DNA from: Toxonevra muliebris
Taxonomy: Eukaryota; Arthropoda; Insecta; Diptera; Pallopteridae
Direction of reading: 5' to 3'
NCBI GenBank assembly: GCA_963691655.1
Contig: OY829329.1
Location: 53,519,408 to 53,583,407, forward strand
Length of the DNA stretch: 64,000 nt
Positions 12,255 through 24,194 of the stretch are shown here, one piece after another (position 1 is the stretch's first letter; each line of letters begins with the position of its first letter). Below the pieces are notes generated by a model, which did no database searches, was not told the DNA's origin, and was given only the letters and a program-made list of their open reading frames with translations. The translations under genes and the position numbers were made by a program.

Positions 12255-15058
12255 TTAGAGTTACCTAACCTGGTTAAGGCTAGGAAGATCATTTAAAAAA
12301 TCAATGCTCTCTAATAAATACCTCTCCTGAATTATGTTATTATACCCTAGTATTTTTCTTTATGCATATATGTATGTATCAACATGATCGGTGCAATGAT
12401 GTGCAACAAGGGAATACATATCAAAAGCAGCGATCATCAGTATAGCGGTGATCATCAGAGTGAGATCGTATCACAATGTAAAGTCAAATCAGTTGTGTTG
12501 TTTTTTATGTATGTATTGTATTTATGACAAAAGAAAAGAAAATGTGGGGAAAAGAAAACGCCTCTTGGGACGTGCCAGTTTATTAAAAGATCATCACTTT
12601 AACTTTAGCGTACGATCTTTTGTGTATATGTAGCTCCGCACATCACATCACATCATGTATTGTGATGTTGATGTAGTATAATATTAATAATCAAGCAAAG
12701 AGATTTATTGATTTTGATTAATATACTATAATGAATATACTATAATGAAGCTCATTTAAAGCTATTAAATAAAATAGCAGTAATGTGCACACATGAGTAT
12801 GCAGAAGATTTCAGATTTCAGTGAGTTTAAAGTAATAGAAAAAAGAAGGAAAACCTAACAATGTAGAAAGAAGAATACAATGAATTCAAGTAAGAAGAAA
12901 TTTATGGGAAAAAAACTCATCTCAAATGGTAAAATTCAACCAATTTAGTTTTAGCATGGCAAAATATTTTTTAAATTGTAATAGTTAAGTATAATGGCTT
13001 TAAGCAATGAAAAGGAATTACAGTGAATTCTGAAATGAGCATAGGATTTACCTATTCTACTTAAAACACTTTAAAAAAAAAAACAACATTCAAAAAGTTG
13101 AACTTTAATTTAAATCTTATTTTTTATTTGAAAATGAATCTCGGGCTCTTTAATTTACATACCTAATATAAATTTTTTTTATACCTTACACAGCATTGTT
13201 TTATTTGTCATCTTTTTCAACTGCTCAAAGCATTTACTAAAGGTTTTTCACAATCAACCACCTCATATGTAAGTATACAAATGTCAAACTCATATCACAT
13301 GTTTGTATTTGTACTTAACTTAATGTTTCCTCTTCTGTATCTTTATTAAAAAAAAAACTAAATTTTAGTATCTTTTATTGACCTTAACTGGAAGCAAATA
13401 TATTTTAACTTAAATCATTTGGACATGCTTAGATATGTGTTCATGTGTATATATATGTCCGCAAGTGTATTCCAGTCTAGCAAGTATCCTTTAGAAATGT
13501 TTGTATGTGTGTATCTAAAGCCTCTTTAGATAATAATAATAACGAAAACTTAAAATCCCCAACAAACGTCAGAGCTTAAAAAGCAGCAACGTGGAGTTTG
13601 ACACGTTTGCTAAAAAGTATAAGAATTCTCTAAAGATAAATTTTAACCCAGTGAACAATAAGCGGTACAGTTTTGATTATAAGTGGACAAAAAAATTTCA
13701 TTGAGTTATTCTGACCTTCTTTTTGAACTTCTTCAATTTCTTCCTTATTTTCAGATATCCCGATTTAATATTTTAAGACTTTTCTCGTCATCGTCACACG
13801 AATCTCTTCATTTTTTGTATTTTTGATTTTTATAATTGGATTGTAGTTACCAATGGGAAGGAGCATTTCAACCTCTTATGTATACAAATTTTGAAGAAAT
13901 ATTAGTTGGGCATTTATCTTCTTGCACCTATGGTCTCTTTCTCGTCTTCAATTCGAGATTTAAAAACTAATTTCGTTGCCGTCTACTGTTTACTTCCATA
14001 TTCATTTAAGCCATATTCATTTTAAAAAGAACAAAGGAAAATTTGGTATAAATTACAGAAAGTTTAATTACTTATTTTTTTTGTTTATAAGACATATTCT
14101 TCCAATATTCTTCCGATAGCGTGCCCCAATGAGTTCAAAAAGAAATACCGGAACCCACAACTGGAATAACCGCTCAGTAATTTTAAAAACTTTAAATTTA
14201 AAGATTAAAGTTAAAGCCGAGACAAATTTGATATAAAACTTTCAAGAGTAAAAATAAGAACTGTTCAAGGGGAGTTTTTCAATTTTTTTACTGGCTCATA
14301 GATTCAAAAGGGAAGGAATAGAGAGTGAAATCAAACTCTTACCTCCATCTTCAACCATTTTACAATAATAACAATAATTACAATTCGGAAATTAAATATT
14401 AGGTAGAGACGCAAGCTAAATATTAATATTACAATCTGGTGAAAAACTATCAAGATAACTTTAGGGACTAATCAAGGGAGATTTGTATATTTCTATTGAT
14501 TGCTAGATCCAAGGGAAAAGGTTTGAAAAGTAAGGCCAATCTTATGACTTGCCAGTCAAAAAATTTAAAGAATAAAAATACCAATACTACAGATAAAGCA
14601 AAAGCAAAATTTTTTAACAATTTATGATTTTAGAGATGATTCGTAAAAATTGTAGTGGAAGGGGAGTGATATTTATTCCTTGCTTTAACTTTAAGTTATT
14701 TTAAGTAATTTAAATTTTAAGACTTAAAATAAAACAGAAGAAGAATCTGGCAAAAGACTTAGGTCTTATTTAGAAAGAGGGTTCAAAGTTCCAAGCGAAA
14801 GATTACAGATCAGAATCTACTGAAAAATGTTTTATTTAAATAGAAAAATACGAATAGAGCTCCAGGGAAGGGGTGCTTAGCCCGCCCGTTCTAAAAATGT
14901 TAAGAAAATAGAATCCAAAATAATCAAATATTATACGTTAGTGAGTGGTTTTCCATTTGAATCTCGTTTTTAATCTGACAAAAGAGAAATGAAAGGAAAC
15001 AAAATCCATGACAATCCCTATGCTGAAGGAATCTGACATTTTCTGTTCAATCTTAAAA
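12255..15058. other. AT-rich non-coding stretch
   Basis: No coding exon is recognised. Loose internal similarity is visible between about 14270-14340 and 14460-14560 (ttgatggctagatccaaggg-like words), suggesting an old duplication. Otherwise there is nothing specific. Confidence 0.5.
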
Positions 15059-15389
15059 CTAACCCATTAAGTCCTAATGATGCGTATACGCTCAAAAAAG
15101 AAGTATATTTTAATGCAGATAAATACTAATACACGTAATTGCTGTCACAGTTGCTCTAAAACGAAGAGAGAAGCGAAACGAAAAATAGAAAAATTCGATC
15201 ATACCATTTGCTGTTTAAATTTAGAACGGTAAAGACGAGTAGTTGAAGCTTTTTGTTTTTTTTTTGTATGTACCGTACAGGCTTCAGTCGGCTATTTACT
15301 GCTGAATTTTTTGATAGTTTTTCTTTTCTGCTATTTCGAGAATTTTTATCACATAAGGAACTTGAGTATATTTTGGACCATTTCTACAA

Positions 15390-15909
15390 TGATAGATACC
15401 GCTGATGAAGATAATAAAGATATTGAGACTCTGTATATCGAACCACCAGATATAAGTCTGGTGAAGACGATGCAGATGAAGATGATGGCGGTATTTTGAT
15501 GATTCTGCCTAGTACTGTATTGACCCAGCCTTGTGAGCCTGTGGTCTAAGGTGGTAGGTCAAATATACCGACTGCTGCTGACGAAGAGCTGGAAATGTTG
15601 TGGAGTCGTACAAAAAAATGTGATATTTTGCAAAATCAGCTTAACAATATTCAAACTGATTTAATGGATTATAAGGCACCAGCACTAGCATTAAATGAAG
15701 TAACAATGGACATTGAAGCTCCGCAAAATAAAATAGCTTCATTATCACCAGTAGCCGCCTTACCATCTGGTGTGAGTCAAGTCCAGAAAACAACACCAAG
15801 ACCTCCAAGAGTAAGTTTACGTACAGCTAGAACAGGCAAACTATCAAGGAAATCTGCAGCACCAACAAAGTTTCACAGGCCAAAAAGAGAAAGAAAGTCG
15901 ATGGAATGA
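15390..15909 (+). pseudogene. piggyBac-like transposase N-terminal fragment
   Basis: From the ATG at 15390 the translation gives an acidic leader containing DIETLYIEPPDISLV, then, after a frame change, DEDDADEDDGG and LPSTVLTQPCE. This resembles the acidic N-terminus of PGBD-like piggyBac transposases. A stop follows, then the frame 15595-15909 continues with TAADEELEMLWSRTKKCD and ends in a Lys/Arg-rich tail (KFHRPKRERKSME). The catalytic Asp region and the C-terminal zinc-binding domain are not seen. Assignment of the leader is moderate. The basic tail is unassigned and could be a different protein. At least one frameshift and one stop make it a pseudogene. Confidence 0.5.
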
Positions 15910-16107
15910 AATGAATAGAAGATACAGATCACAAAATCAAAAGGATTGTTTCCACAACCTTTTCTTTTTTCTTTTATTTTCTTAGAAATCTATTACAGCT
16001 TTTGGATGGGTGTATCGTGCACTTTTTTTTCAGTTCTGACTATACCATATGTGGGTGAAATAATATATATTGTAATTCTATAAAGATACCAATAACTGCT
16101 TTGGATG

Positions 16108-17146
16108 CAGTGGCTGTACGTCCATATAAGCCCAAAAGCGGGGGCTTGCCTAAGAATTGTTAACTGAAAATTTGTACAATATGTACTTACAAAATTATTA
16201 CTTTTGTTTTAACTGAAAGAATAATTTTCTTTTAAAAAATTTTTATTTGTTTTACTCTATAAAAATAAAATAAAATATTAAATGCGGATTATATAAAATA
16301 CACACAAGCATTCATGCTATCGCAGTTCATCAAGTTGGCTTTTACGGGGCTTTTAAAATTTGAAAATGTATTTTTTCATAACATGCTATCTCGCTTATTC
16401 TTATAGGAAGTTCAATAGCTTTTCTAGTATGTGTGGTTCCATTAAAAGTAGCAGCATATCAATTTTCTACTACTATGTATGATTTTATATAGAAATTAAA
16501 AGCTGGCTTTCAGTTTTTGTTTGGCATTTGGAAAGTATTTACTCCACTTTCTTTTACTCCTATTTTTTTGCGCCATTAGTTTTTAGCAGAGTTTCGAACC
16601 GGTTAAATTTGGGTTCGTGTTCAGGTTCAGGTTCAAGCAAAAAATAACAGTGTGTTCCGGTTCAGGCTCAAATAAAAATGAAGCAAAACAAGGTTTTTCA
16701 AATAATAGTTTTACTTATTTACATACATCAATACATTTAGTTACTTTGCAATTTGGATTTTTTCATTCCGTTGACATTTTCTTATATTTGATAATTTGCA
16801 GTTTTATTAATAAGGTTTATATTAAGAGAAATTATCGTTTTGTTTAAAAAACAGTATATCACTCAACGATTTGTTTTTTAAATGATACCTTTGCGGAGCC
16901 TATATCAATTTAAGTCCAAAAATGCCCTTTCTACGTTCACCTCCTGAATTTATATGTTCATTTTGTATTTTTAATGTCAATATTTTCAATTCAACTCTAA
17001 AAACGTTGGTAAAGTCCAAACAAAGCTCCCATATTCCTTCTTCAATGCTTCAATCGGGATCTAGAGCATTCCATCCTTATTGTCAATTTTAGCCTATTTG
17101 GTTTGATAAAAATATGCACTGGGCTTGCCTCATCAGCACGCCACTG
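16108..17146 (+). mobile_element. hAT non-autonomous element, copy A
   Basis: The left end CAGTGGCTGTACGTCC and the right end (reverse complement CAGTGGCGTGCTG) are hAT-type termini. A perfect 8-bp duplication TTTGGATG flanks the element at 16100-16107 and 17147-17154. It has no transposase. A 76-codon open frame (16617-16847) starts at GTG and is shared with copy B with three amino-acid differences, but resembles no known protein. Copy B lies in inverted orientation at 23134-24194. Confidence 0.93.
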
Positions 17147-17154
17147 TTTGGATG

Positions 17155-18296
17155 CAGTCAGAATAGCATTCAAGAATCTTAAGCTTCAATTCAGGTAAAA
17201 TACATCCTCATCAGCGAAGCTAACCTTGAGCTTACTTTGAAATATAAACAACTTTAATATATGTTATCGTTTCATTTGTAGCTGAAATACAAACACTTTA
17301 CTCCCTCTCTTTTCTTCTCTCTGGCAAATATAATAAAAATTTAAATTTTGTTATAACTCTATGTGAAAAACTTTTTCTTTACCACAAAAGTTGATATCCT
17401 CTACGATAAATTCTCACTCTCAACTTAAAACCTCAATAAAAAAAAATGAAAACAAGTAGCAGGAGGATCCCAAAGCTGTAGCAGACATGCTCATATAAAA
17501 ATTATATTGCAAAACTTTGACTGACCATCAAACAAAAACAGAAAAAAAAAACGAAAGGAGAACACAGTGTAAGCAAACAAGCTACAAATAATTTCAACCA
17601 ACGAGCTGCCCACCCTGTTTCTGTTTCTCTGAGTTTAACAAACACACACATATGAAAAAAGTATAATGTGTAAAAAAGGTTCCACCGCTATTCAAAAAGT
17701 AGCTTAGGCAGATAGAATAGAAAAAAGTGTAGCATTGTAAATTTTCCGTTTAATTTCACGTTAACAATCGAAAAAGAACTTGACGTTTTTCTTTTCATTT
17801 ATGCTATAGCGCAGAAAAAAAAATCAAGTTCCCCTCCAACTTATTTTGTTTTCATTAAAAATGAAAAATCTCACGCTCGTTTCTTTTTCATAGCCGCCTC
17901 ATATCAACAAGGATTGTGTGATAAAAATGTTTGAAAAAATCGTAAATGTTTTGCTAGACTCTTGTCTGCTGAATGTTTTTGGGGTTTTTTTTTTTTTTGC
18001 GCGCGTTAGAAGCTTTTGCTATTTCTGCGGGTAAACTGTTGGTGGAAGTAGAACTACTATGAGAGTATGGAGGATAGATATTAATTTCTCTTAGTGTGTG
18101 TTGATGGACTTCAGCATTTCAATGATGGACCACACTCATATGAAGCAAAATACAAGCCGAGAAAAAAATAGCAAATCGTGCTGTGTTACAATAGTATTGC
18201 ACAAAGTAAATATAGACATTTTTCCTGAGGATTTTTCATTTTCTAAATCGAATTGTCGCCGAAGCCGTACGCAAACAAAATATACATTTGTACTAT
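17155..18296. other. AT-rich non-coding stretch
   Basis: Just after the hAT duplication the sequence continues the interrupted target (gcagtcagaatagcattc). The rest has no recognised gene. A poly(T) tract is at 17986-17999, and the frame 18098-18364 has no domain. Confidence 0.5.
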
Positions 18297-18633
18297 CAGA
18301 GGCGGTACTAGGATTTCTGAGTGGGGGTAGGCTGATTTTGCTAAATTACAGGATCATAGATTAGTAATCAAATTTAAATTTAAATCAAAATTTAGAAACC
18401 AGTCCAAAAGAATGCAAAAAAAAAAACCAAAACTCGGACTGTGATTGAAATTAAAATTCAAAATAAAAACATTCAGAAATATTTTTCAATAAAAAACAAA
18501 TGAAAAATAGCTCCAATATTCATACCAAAACTTAAATCGAAATCGAAACCTAAACCAAAACTCATCCCATTGAACCAAAATCATTTTGGGTGGGGCTGCA
18601 GCCTCATAGACGTCCCCTTTGGATCCGTTACTA
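18297..18633 (+). mobile_element. hAT-like element, short copy 3 of the GGTCTGAATTTT family
   Basis: It starts CAGAGGCGGTACTAGG and ends GGATCCGTTACTA. The interior (18370-18560) holds accaaaactcaaatcg and accaaaattc words, the same degenerate minisatellite as copies 1 and 2. A gtggggctgcagcc block precedes the right end. No clean duplication was found. Confidence 0.5.
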
Positions 18634-19033
18634 CTAACTACATATAGAAAACTGTGTATCTAGTATTTCTACTACGTAGTATTTTATTTGTTAATAGCAT
18701 TTTTCTTTTCTATTTGTTTTTTTTTTTTTTGGTAGTAAATTGAAATTTTAGCACTTTTTGCGAAACACTTTTGCACGTTTGATTTTTGCTGTAGCAGATT
18801 TTTGTTTTTTAACATATTTATTAACACTCACTTTTTATTATTTTTTTTTTCAGAGACTAAATGTCCGTTTTTAAGTGATTCCCACAAATTAATTTATACA
18901 GTATTATTTTCATGTGGCACATTTAATGGGTAAAAACTAAATGCTTTATAAAATAATTTGTCCACTTTTTAGTATATACCAAAATTTATAGAATAAAAGT
19001 TTTTAAAAGAAATTTAGCTTGATTCAAATGCAA

Positions 19034-19340
19034 AATTATAAGAATGTGTACAAGTACACACCTTGGTTGGTAATGGCAAAACCACCGAGCTGATAAAAAA
19101 TTACCACACAGCCGTTCGGAATCAGCGTTAAACTGTAGGTCCTACCATCGCCACTGTGGTCTAGTGGCAGAGTGCCAGACTCTTATCTCTGGAGACCCGA
19201 GTTCGATTCTCGGCTTGGGTATGTTTCTTATCTATCTTTCTTTCTCTCTTCCTTTCTTTCTTTCTTGGGCTTTGGTACAATAGATCTTATAGGTCGCAGT
19301 GCCTGACTTTCGAGTCGTCCTCTTTCAAATAATAATAATA
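19034..19340 (+). mobile_element. SINE type A, 5'-truncated
   Basis: An 8-bp duplication AAATGCAA flanks it (19026-19033 and 19341-19348). It begins inside the central body (gtgtacaagtacacacc), continues through cggaatcagcgttaaactg, then the second tRNA-like unit with box A TGGTCTAGTGG and box B GAGTTCGATTC, and ends in (AAT)n. It lacks the tRNA-Glu head present at 11175-11627. 5' truncation is typical of LINE-driven retroposition. Confidence 0.88.
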
Positions 19341-20646
19341 AAATGCAATACAAAATCGCATTCTAGATACAAGCAAAAGGTTTCAATCTGATTTGTAAGT
19401 TTGCTCGTATTTATCAAACAATTTTTGTAATAAATTCAACACTGCCTTAAGACAGGTCCAAACAAAATGAATTAACAAAAAAAAAAAAAAAAATCAATAT
19501 GTTTTAATTTTGGCTGAATATTAATAACGTTAAGTCAAATCTAAACATATTAAAGTTTACACATGTTGATATTTTTCTCCACTGCAATGCTTCTACATAA
19601 GCGTTCATTTGGCAAAATGCTTTCTTCCTCGTTTTCTATGTAGAATCTCTTCATTTCTTTGAAAATTTTGATTTTGATTGAAATTCGAAAAAAACAAATT
19701 TTGCCCTGAGATCGTAATAATAAGAAATCTCCAGAAAACTTGACCACAAATTAAAACAAACTTCAGAGTATAACAGGGCGGAGATTGAATTCACCTTTAA
19801 AAATCTTAATAAATGACTATGGCGATTTTTAGAAACCAAAATAAAAATTACTTAGTTAGTGCATTGCCGAAAAGCTTTAACAGGTTGAAGCTATCTTTCC
19901 AAAGTATCTCATGTCATGAAAAAAGGCTAAACCATAGTTAGAAATTTAAATACAAGGAGCATACAAATTTTGGGAAATCATCCAAAAATCTTGGCATGAG
20001 ATAAAATCCATGTAACAATCACAATAAAAAGAGCGCAGAGAGAAGAGAGAGAGAGAGAGATAAAACACATAATTAATTATTTCGGAAGTAAAATCTTTAG
20101 AATTCTAGAGCAGTGTTAGCCATGCCATAATCACATTTGCATATCTTTTCTCTCGTGTTTTCACATATATGCGACAATAGCTGACGTGTTTTCACACCGA
20201 CACTAATGATCGTTCATGGCAGAAGCACTCAGTCGATGTTGAATACACTGAGAGAAGGTTTAATATAAATTAGGAAGAAGAGTTTTTATTTATACCACAG
20301 AGAAAACTAATTCCTTTCATTGTGTTTGGCATGCATAATGTTGGTTCCAGCTCGTCCTTAATGGGTTAATAAAATGTGCATTGCAAATCAGAGAAGAATA
20401 ATATACCTCAATTCATCTCCTGTATTATATCGTACTAGGTTCAAAATCTTTGCTGAAGGAACCACTCTAGGATCCTTAACCAATATTTCGTAGGAAACAT
20501 CTTTGAGTTTCAGTGCTTCACAAGAATAAAAGAGTTACTTGGCTTGGCCAAAGCATTGCCTGAGAAGTTGTAGTTGTAGATATAAAGCATAATAAAAATT
20601 CCATTTCTCCCTTATCTTATTAATTCAGAGAATTTTTCTTCTCGTA

Positions 20647-20652
20647 TTTATT
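20647..20652 (-). terminator. Polyadenylation signal AATAAA of the Kunitz gene
   Basis: AATAAA on the minus strand starts two bases after the TAA stop of the Kunitz gene, implying a very short 3' UTR. A second A-rich aataaaaatt lies about 60 bp further on and could be used instead. Confidence 0.55.
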
Positions 20653-20653
20653 C

Positions 20654-20998
20654 TTAACCTGTTACACATCTTTTAGTGCAATCCTCTATAGATTCGTGAT
20701 TCTGTCCTGCACCTATTTTGCAGCCCCCAGTATAAAATACTTCGCATTTATTCGATCTGGTATTATACCAATTTACATACAGGTTCATTTTACACATTCC
20801 TTCTCCTACTGCATGTGGCTTGTGGCAGATTGCTATTGAAGAAGAAGAAATATGCATGAATAAAAATGAAGTCTAAAAAAGTACTATGTATTTAAGAGTA
20901 TAGATGTGCAAACCAGGTCTTTTAGCGCCGGCTACTTCACTGCCAATAATAAGCAAAACCGCAATGAATGCGAAAACGAAAAACAATTTCTTAATCAT
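20654..20998 (-). CDS. Secreted Kunitz-domain (BPTI-type) peptide, two exons
   Basis: The coding parts are exon 1 at 20914-20998 and exon 2 at 20654-20832, joined across an 81-bp intron (20833-20913; GT donor, pyrimidine-rich AG acceptor). The frame continues across the join, giving 87 residues. Residues 1-25 are a signal peptide (MIKKLFFVF start, hydrophobic core, cleavage likely after AGA). The rest is one Kunitz domain with six cysteines at 31, 42, 58, 66, 80 and 84. Spacings are 10-15-7-13-3, against 8-15-7-12-3 in BPTI, so two gaps are longer than usual. The likely P1 residue after Cys42 is Lys43, suggesting inhibition of trypsin-like proteases. Conserved W50, Y51 and the GGC at 64-66 fit the fold. 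Small single-Kunitz secreted peptides are common in flies (haemolymph, salivary or accessory gland); the tissue cannot be told. It is the only complete host gene seen here. Confidence 0.88.
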
Positions 20999-21066
20999 TT
21001 TGATTTTTATTACCAGCTTTGTTGACGTTTTGAAAACTATAACTTTGTTTTCCTAGAATTTATGCG

Positions 21067-21075
21067 CTTTATATA
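21067..21075 (-). promoter_or_regulatory. TATA box of the Kunitz gene
   Basis: TATATAAAG on the minus strand lies about 70 bp upstream of the ATG at 20998. Initiation about 30 bp downstream would leave a 5' UTR of roughly 40-45 nt. The position and sequence fit a TATA-driven, tissue-restricted small secreted peptide gene. Confidence 0.6.
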
Positions 21076-21079
21076 GGAA

Positions 21080-22624
21080 ATTGTATTATTATTTAAATGG
21101 AAATGTTCACAGTACATTACAATGTGAATTTATTATATTTAACAGGCATGACGATACGACACAATCGAAACGGCAACTAGCGATAAAATATGTTTAATAG
21201 TGTTTAACCCATAAAGTACGGAGTGTCTCGAAAATGCAACGTTTGGAGTGTTGGCTGCGCTAAGCCACTGGCGGAAAAAATTTACATGAAAATCATTAGA
21301 ATTAGTCGATTTTCCAATCTTGATATAAATCTTTCGATCCAAACTCTCACAAACTTCAAATCCTTTTAATGCTAACATTTTTGAAAATATTCAACAAATC
21401 TCATACTGGATTCAAATTCTTTTGAAAAATTTAAATAACGTTCGTTTTTATTTTTATTTTCAATATGTGTCGGCAGTTAAAAACTTAGAGAGTAGAGGTT
21501 TTTGCTAGTCAGTTTGTCGTTAAGTGATAGTCAAATTATCTGAAATGACAAGAAATTCCTAGTTGAGTGCGATGCATTCGAGTGCGCCTAAATTCACATA
21601 TTAAGTTTAAATAGCCAAAGCTCTGAAGGCAGAATTAAAAGAAGACAATTTCGCACTTTCTTGGATCTTTTAAACCCCTGGTTGCATTGAAATAAGAAGA
21701 AGAACAAAAGAAGGCATTGATTGGTGACACTATTATGCAGAATGCCCTATTTCAACAAGACACCTTGCCTCAAATTAAGGCTTTATACCGATCGGATTCA
21801 CAAAAAGGCATAACGGCTTTGGATTAGCCAGCATAACCCACACGTCATCGTCACCACATGACCTCACAGGATTCATTAATGGTAGCGCTAAGAAGATAAT
21901 GATGCAATTTAGGTGATGAGGTATGCTACAACATAGTATCTTCGATGCCAATAAGAGTAGCTGCATCTAAATAAACCAAGGAGTGGACCAATGAAATATT
22001 AATTAATATATTAATATTCTATAAAATACCAATTGGCAAAAGAAAGGCACATTTCCCATTCTTCACATTCTGCTCTCGACTGTCAAAGCAGCTGATTTTG
22101 CTTACTTTTGTTTTAATTTGTTGAGCTTATAAAGAGCATTTGATTTTTTTTGGTGATTCCTTTTTTTTTATTATATATATATTATCATTATATAAATATC
22201 ATTGAGGCCGAGTGTTGCGTCTTCGCACCATACCTTATTGCCCAAAAGAGTAGGAGATTTAATTACGAATCTGCAGTCCGTTTTTCGCTATCAGGTAAGG
22301 TTTTTTTGAATTATTTACATTTGAAAATTTTGGAAGTTCTGTTAACTTTTAAGATTTGTTCTCTTTAATTTTTAAAGCTGAAAGCTGAAACCTTTTGGGG
22401 GCGAAAATGTGTACGCTATCTTACATGCCATAAAGCAGGTTAAACTACTCATGAAAAGCAGGGTCTATATATATGCGTGATATCCTAATGTAAAGCCAAC
22501 AAGTTTAGATTTTTTAGATCCTTTTTCTAAAATATGTCAAAAATATAAAGGCAAAGGGAAGAAAAAAAAAATTAGGAGCTAATTCTTCTCTAGCTCATCT
22601 AGTTTTTGAATTAAATGACAAAAA
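21080..22624. other. Non-coding stretch with one isolated piggyBac-like end
   Basis: TTAACCCATAAAGTACGG at 21204 resembles a piggyBac terminus but has no partner nearby. The frames at 21139-21378 (-), 21775-21966 (-) and 22150-22368 (+) have no recognised domain. Confidence 0.45.
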
Positions 22625-22930
22625 ATGCATGAAAAACCCGAACAACGCTTACAAATGAACGAATTTTATTATCAAAATTCGTGCTCTGTGAGAAATGAGA
22701 GCTGGCAATGCATGCAGCTATTGAAATGAGTTTGGTGTGCAACTTATTTCACGTTTCGGACCAGTGTGTTGGCCACCTATAGACTATTTTTTGTAGGGTT
22801 ACGTGTAGTCACTCATCTATGCTGATAAACCAGCGTCACTTGCAGCCTTGGAAAACAACGTTACACGTGTTATTAACGAGATACCAGTCGGCATGATCGA
22901 AAAAAAGGTTTAAAATTAGGCTTATCGCTT
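22625..22930 (+). pseudogene. DD41D (rosa-like) transposase remnant, internally deleted
   Basis: An N-terminal piece (about 22626-22700) reads EQRLQMNEFYYQNSCSVRN, like the start of the helix-turn-helix of IS630-Tc1-mariner DD41D transposases. Almost the whole middle is missing. A C-terminal piece then reads ISRFGPVCWPPIDYF and, after stops, SLIYADKPASLAALENNVTR and INEIPVGMIEK. These match the C-terminal block of the better kept relative at 27902-28375. Stops replace the usual Trp and Lys in GYVKS. It is dead. It lies just upstream of an interrupted mariner fragment. Confidence 0.7.
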
Positions 22931-23133
22931 TCCTTAGCATGCACAATGAAAGAAGAATGAGTTCCGCTGCACAAACTTTTTAAAATTTGCCACGGTTTGG
23001 TTGATTCAAAAGCATGACGATACAAACACATTTATAGTTGATTAGCGTTTGACCACTATGGTACGACACGAAGAAAACGATGACAAAGGCTTCGTTCATA
23101 CATGCATGCAATGAGATATTCCAATGTGTGCAT

Positions 23134-24194
23134 CAGTGGCGTGCCTAGCATTTACTGATGAGGCAAGCCCAGTGAATTTTTTTTCCAAACCAAAAAGGCT
23201 AAAATTGGCAATAAGGATGGAATGTTCTAGATCCCGATTGAAGCATTGAAGAAGAAATATGGGAGCTCTGTTTGGACTTTACCAACGTTTTTCGACGTGC
23301 TAAAATATTAACATTAAAAATACAAAATGAGCATATAAATTCAGGAGGTGAACGTAGAAAGGGAATTTTTGGACTTAAATTGATATAGGCTCCGCAAAGG
23401 TATCATTTAAAAAACAAATCGTTGAGTGATATACTATTTTTTAAACTAAACGATAATTTCTCTTAATATAAACCTTATTAATAAAACTGCAAATTATCAA
23501 ATATAAGAAAATGTCAACGGAATGAAAAAATCCAAATTGCAAAGTAACTAAATGTATTGATGGATGTAAATAAGTAAAACTATTATTTGAAAAACCTTGT
23601 TTTGTTTCATTTTTATTTGAACCTGAACCGGAACACACTGTTATTTTTTGCTTGAACCTGAACCTGAACACGAACCCAAATTTAACCGGTTCGAAACTCT
23701 GCTAAAATCTAATGGCGCAAAAATATAGGAGTAAAAGAAAGTGGAGCAAATACTTTCCAAATGGCAAACTAAAACTGAAAGCCAGCTTTTAAGTTCTATT
23801 TAAAATCATACATAGTAGCAGAAAATTGATATGCTGCTACTTTTTTTGGAACTGCACATAATAAAAAAGCTATTGAACTTCCAATTAAAATAAGCGAGAT
23901 AGCATGTTATGAAAACATACATTTTCAAATTTTAAAAACCACGTAAAATCCAACTTGATGAACTGCGATAGCATGAATGCTTGTGTGTATTCTATATAAT
24001 CCACATTCAATTTTTTATTAGTACATATACGAGCTATTGAAAAACAGGGTAATACAAATAAAAAATTTTAAAAGAAAATTATTCTTTCAGTTAAAACAAA
24101 GGTAGTAATTTTGTAAGTACATATTATACAAATTTTCAGTTACCAATTCTTAGGCAAGCCCGGCTTTTGGGCTTATATGGACGTACCGCCACTG
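23134..24194 (-). mobile_element. hAT non-autonomous element, copy B (inverted to copy A)
   Basis: The termini are CAGTGGCGTGCCTAGC on the left and, in reverse complement, CAGTGGCGGTACGTCC on the right. Flanking 8-bp sequences are GTGTGCAT (23126-23133) and GTGTGTAT (24195-24202), seven of eight identical. The copy is nearly collinear with 16108-17146 in opposite orientation; copy A lacks about 11 bp near one end. It interrupts a mariner transposase remnant, whose coding continues on both sides. Confidence 0.93.

Larger units (their letters stand above)
15063..20365 (+). mobile_element. Possible piggyBac-like element, expanded by nested insertions
   Basis: The left edge reads CTAA then CCCATTAAGTCC (from 15063). 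The right edge reads GGACG.. in reverse, with CTTAATGGG ending at 20365 and then TTAA (20366-20369). The 9-bp inverted CCCATTAAG and the (mutated) TTAA flanks fit piggyBac, and a piggyBac-type protein fragment lies just inside the left end. The 5.3-kb span is too long for the family even after removing the hAT copy, the 18.3-kb element and the SINE, so the two ends may come from separate copies. Confidence 0.35.

Noticed and set aside
22209..22296. Possible internal exon before a GTAAGG donor
   Set aside because: The upstream acceptor is poor, the peptide has no recognisable domain, and no partner exon is visible.
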